Assembly: GCA_019312705.1 (NCBI GenBank) | Contig: JAFDCW010000140.1 | Span: forward strand, 1-8,316 | DNA length: 8,316 nt | Origin: Deltaproteobacteria bacterium | GTDB taxonomy: Bacteria > Myxococcota > Polyangia > Polyangiales > B10-G4 | Direction of reading: 5' to 3' | In this document: positions 6,906 through 8,316 of the stretch, in pieces | How the letters are laid out: every line of letters starts with the position of its first letter | Position numbering within the stretch: the stretch's first letter is position 1 | Made by a program: the position numbers and the translations under genes | The notes under the pieces: generated by a model | The model's database searches: none | What the model saw: the letters and a program-made list of their open reading frames with translations, nothing else | Told to the model about the DNA's origin: nothing

Positions 6906-7739
6906 TCAGCCAAGAAGCTGGGCTAGGGCTGCGACGTGGCGGGGCCCAGTCCCACAGCATGCGCCGATGATCGTCGCGCCAGCGGTCACCCATTGGGCGG
7001 CGAGCGCCGCATAGCGCGCCGGCCCGAGGGGGTCGTCGGTCTGCCAGCCGATCTCTTCGTCGGGTCGACCGGCATTGGCGTATGCGCCAAAGGGGAGCCC
7101 CGCCTCCGCGATGGCGTCGAGGTACGGACGCGTCGCCGTGGCGGGCACGCAATTCACGAGGACGGCCGCGACGCCTAGAGCCGCGAGCTCCCGCGCGGTC
7201 TCCCCCATCTCCCTCGGCGTCATCAGGTCGGCGCTCGGGCCGGCAGTCAACGCCGCCCACGTTGGCAAGCCCGTGCGTAGCGCCTCCTCGGCGGCGATGA
7301 GCGCCTCCCGGGGATTGGGGAAGGTCTCGCACAACAAGAGATCCACTCCCGCATCGGCGAGGACCTGGGCCAGGGCGCGGTGCTCGGGCCCCGGGTTCGC
7401 GGGGCTGAGGTCGGGGCGATAGCAGTCTTCGAGGGGCGCCATGCTGCCGGCGACTCGGGCTCCTCGGGGCCCCCTCGGGCCATCTTCGATACCAGCCCGG
7501 GTGAGGTCGACCGCTCGCCGGGCGAGGCTCTCCCACGCATCTCCCACCTGGCGCTGGCGGGTGCGAAACGTATTGGTGGTATGCACGACGGCCCCAGCGG
7601 CAGCGTAGTCGGCGTGAACCGCTCGGACGACGGCGGGCGCGTCGCGGAGCGCTCCGGCGCTCCACTCCGGCATGCGAGTGTCGACCCCGCGGGCGTTCAG
7701 CTCCGTGCCCAGGGGGCCGTCGAGGAGGGTGATGGGCAC
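6906..7739 (-). CDS. Homocysteine S-methyltransferase family protein
   Basis: The 277-residue cytoplasmic enzyme belongs to the homocysteine S-methyltransferase family (MmuM, BHMT, N-terminal half of MetH). These enzymes move a methyl group to homocysteine to make methionine using a zinc-activated thiol. Family marks are DGPLGTEL at 7-14, HTTNTF at 53-58, the single zinc-ligand Cys197 in LVNCVP, and the paired Cys261-Cys262 in IIGACCGTGPRHV, close to the usual GGCCGTxPxHI. All three zinc cysteines are present, so it is probably active. The methyl donor is not evident; S-methylmethionine (MmuM-like) is the first guess from the single-domain length. The start is GTG at 7739-7737, with GGGTGGGAAG just upstream as a Shine-Dalgarno-like run. 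It ends in TGA at 6908-6906, convergent with the lipoprotein gene, and is divergent from a GntR-type regulator gene 114 bases away that might control it. Confidence 0.92.
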   Translation of the reverse strand: MPITLLDGPLGTELNARGVDTRMPEWSAGALRDAPAVVRAVHADYAAAGAVVHTTNTFRTRQRQVGDAWESLARRAVDLTRAGIEDGPRGPRGARVAGSMAPLEDCYRPDLSPANPGPEHRALAQVLADAGVDLLLCETFPNPREALIAAEEALRTGLPTWAALTAGPSADLMTPREMGETARELAALGVAAVLVNCVPATATRPYLDAIAEAGLPFGAYANAGRPDEEIGWQTDDPLGPARYAALAAQWVTAGATIIGACCGTGPRHVAALAQLLG

Positions 7740-7791
7740 CTTCCCACCCTACCCGGGTGGCCACGTCGGGTCTCGGGCTCCGAGAAAAACG

Positions 7792-7819
7792 TTGCGAGCT
7801 CCACAGCAAGTGGTATTAC
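7792..7819 (+). promoter_or_regulatory. Candidate sigma70-type promoter of the GntR regulator gene
   Basis: TTGCGA (7792-7797) and TATTAC (7814-7819) sit 16 bases apart, each matching the -35 or -10 consensus at four of six positions. TGG just before the -10 supplies an extended -10 TGn. Transcription would start near 7826. The -10 box lies inside the first TGGT-N3-ACCA palindrome, the expected arrangement for an autorepressed regulator. Confidence 0.45.
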
Positions 7820-7824
7820 CACTT
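7808..7824. promoter_or_regulatory. Operator 1: 17-bp perfect palindrome of FadR/FCD-type GntR regulators
   Basis: AAGTGGTATTACCACTT is perfectly symmetric around T7816 and contains the TGGT-N3-ACCA core known for GntR-FadR subfamily regulators such as FadR, PdhR and LldR. It covers the predicted -10 box of the adjacent GntR gene, so binding should block that promoter. Confidence 0.8.
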
Positions 7825-7829
7825 TCGAA

Positions 7830-7844
7830 ATTGGTTCTACCAAT
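7830..7844. promoter_or_regulatory. Operator 2: 15-bp palindrome of FadR/FCD-type GntR regulators
   Basis: ATTGGTTCTACCAAT has six-base arms that are exact reverse complements around TCT. It resembles the PdhR/LldR-type consensus ATTGGT-N3-ACCAAT. Its centre is 21 bp (two helical turns) from operator 1, so two dimers would bind the same DNA face. It lies just downstream of the predicted start site and 9 bases before ATG 7854. Confidence 0.8.
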
Positions 7845-7853
7845 CTTTCGGCG

Positions 7854-8316
7854 ATGAATATCAAACGCAAAACGAGGACGGCGGCGGAGGAGACAGCGAA
7901 CTCCCTACGCGGCTCGATCCTCCGAGGCGAGATGCCGCCGGGCAGTGCCCTGCCGGCCGAGCGGGACCTCGCCCGACGTCTCGGGGTGAGCCGCCTGACG
8001 CTCCGATCCGCTATCACCCGTCTCGAAACGGAAGGCCTCGTCCAGCCGGTACAAGGCTCCGGAACCCGCGTTCTGAACTACCGGGAGGAAGGCGGGGTGG
8101 GCCTCATCGCCTACCTCGCGGCCCAAGCCCTCGAAGGCGGCACTGTCCCCGAAGGCCTGCTCCGAGACCTCCTCGAGGTGCGCCGCATGATCGCCGTCGA
8201 GCTAGTGGCCCTGGTCGCCGAGCGGGCGAGCGATGACGAACTCCGGGAACTCCGCCGGCACCACGCGGTGATGGCCACCCTCGAGGGAGACCCTGAAGCC
8301 TTCAAGAACGCGGACC
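7854..8316 (+). CDS. GntR-family transcriptional regulator, FadR/FCD subfamily; 3' truncated by window edge
   Basis: The frame from ATG 7854 stays open to the window end, giving 154 residues. Residues about 10-75 form a GntR winged helix: LRGSILRGEMPPGSALPAER (18-37), then recognition-helix sequence LGVSRLTLRSAITRLETEGL and wing motif QGSGTRV (67-73). This is close to FadR around LPAERELS...GVTRTTLRE. From about 100 an all-helical segment with EVRRMIAVELVALVAERAS (108-126) matches the start of an FCD ligand-binding domain, which in known members binds small organic acids or acyl-CoA, often with a metal. The effector cannot be told because the ligand-binding part is cut off. No start codon occurs in frame in the roughly 50 bases upstream, and the start follows the two operators directly. 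Shine-Dalgarno match is poor. Autoregulation is likely from the operators, and control of the divergent methyltransferase gene is possible. Confidence 0.92.
   Translation, partial: MNIKRKTRTAAEETANSLRGSILRGEMPPGSALPAERDLARRLGVSRLTLRSAITRLETEGLVQPVQGSGTRVLNYREEGGVGLIAYLAAQALEGGTVPEGLLRDLLEVRRMIAVELVALVAERASDDELRELRRHHAVMATLEGDPEAFKNAD

Noticed and set aside
6877..7809. Minus-strand frame of 310 codons overlapping the methyltransferase
   Set aside because: Composition is Arg/Gly/Pro-rich without motifs. The other frame carries the zinc-binding methyltransferase signature.
7757..8236. Plus-strand frame of 159 codons overlapping the GntR gene
   Set aside because: It crosses both operators and becomes Arg/Pro-rich. 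The frame starting at 7854 encodes an unmistakable GntR winged helix.

Overview
The window is GC-rich bacterial DNA with densely packed genes and short spacers. It encodes a hybrid histidine kinase, an FHA-type sigma54 activator and a very large TPR-containing sigma54 activator. That mix, with GTG starts, suits a Myxococcota-like or other 'deltaproteobacterial' chromosome. This placement is an inference from gene content, not from a marker gene.

Layout. Positions 2-616 (+) are the 3' end of a hybrid histidine kinase (ATPase domain plus receiver). Positions 662-2122 (+) encode a sigma54 enhancer-binding protein (EBP) with an FHA domain, a sigma54-type AAA+ domain and a Fis-type helix-turn-helix (HTH). 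A 163-base spacer (2123-2285) holds a GC-rich dyad, a 10-bp palindrome and a good match to a sigma54 (-24/-12) promoter placed just before the next start codon. Positions 2286-6191 (+) encode a roughly 1300-residue protein joining a STAND/AAA_16-like ATPase, a long TPR array, a complete sigma54-activating AAA+ domain and a Fis-type HTH. A putative lipoprotein gene (6194-6859, +) follows immediately and is probably translationally coupled. On the other strand, 7739-6906 encodes a homocysteine S-methyltransferase family protein. Divergent from it, a GntR-family (FadR/FCD-type) regulator starts at 7854 and runs off the end. Its upstream region carries two near-ideal TGGT-N3-ACCA operators 21 bp apart.

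How the parts may work together. The left three quarters looks like a signalling island. Two sigma54 activators lie in tandem, and the second is preceded by its own apparent sigma54 promoter. This suggests a cascade (FHA-EBP activates the TPR-EBP) or autoactivation. The second activator is tied to a secreted lipoprotein, hinting at an envelope-linked input or output. The right part is a separate metabolic unit: methyltransferase and autoregulated GntR repressor, divergently arranged. No RNA genes, insertion sequences, CRISPR arrays or phage genes were seen, and no stretch longer than 300 bases lacks a gene.
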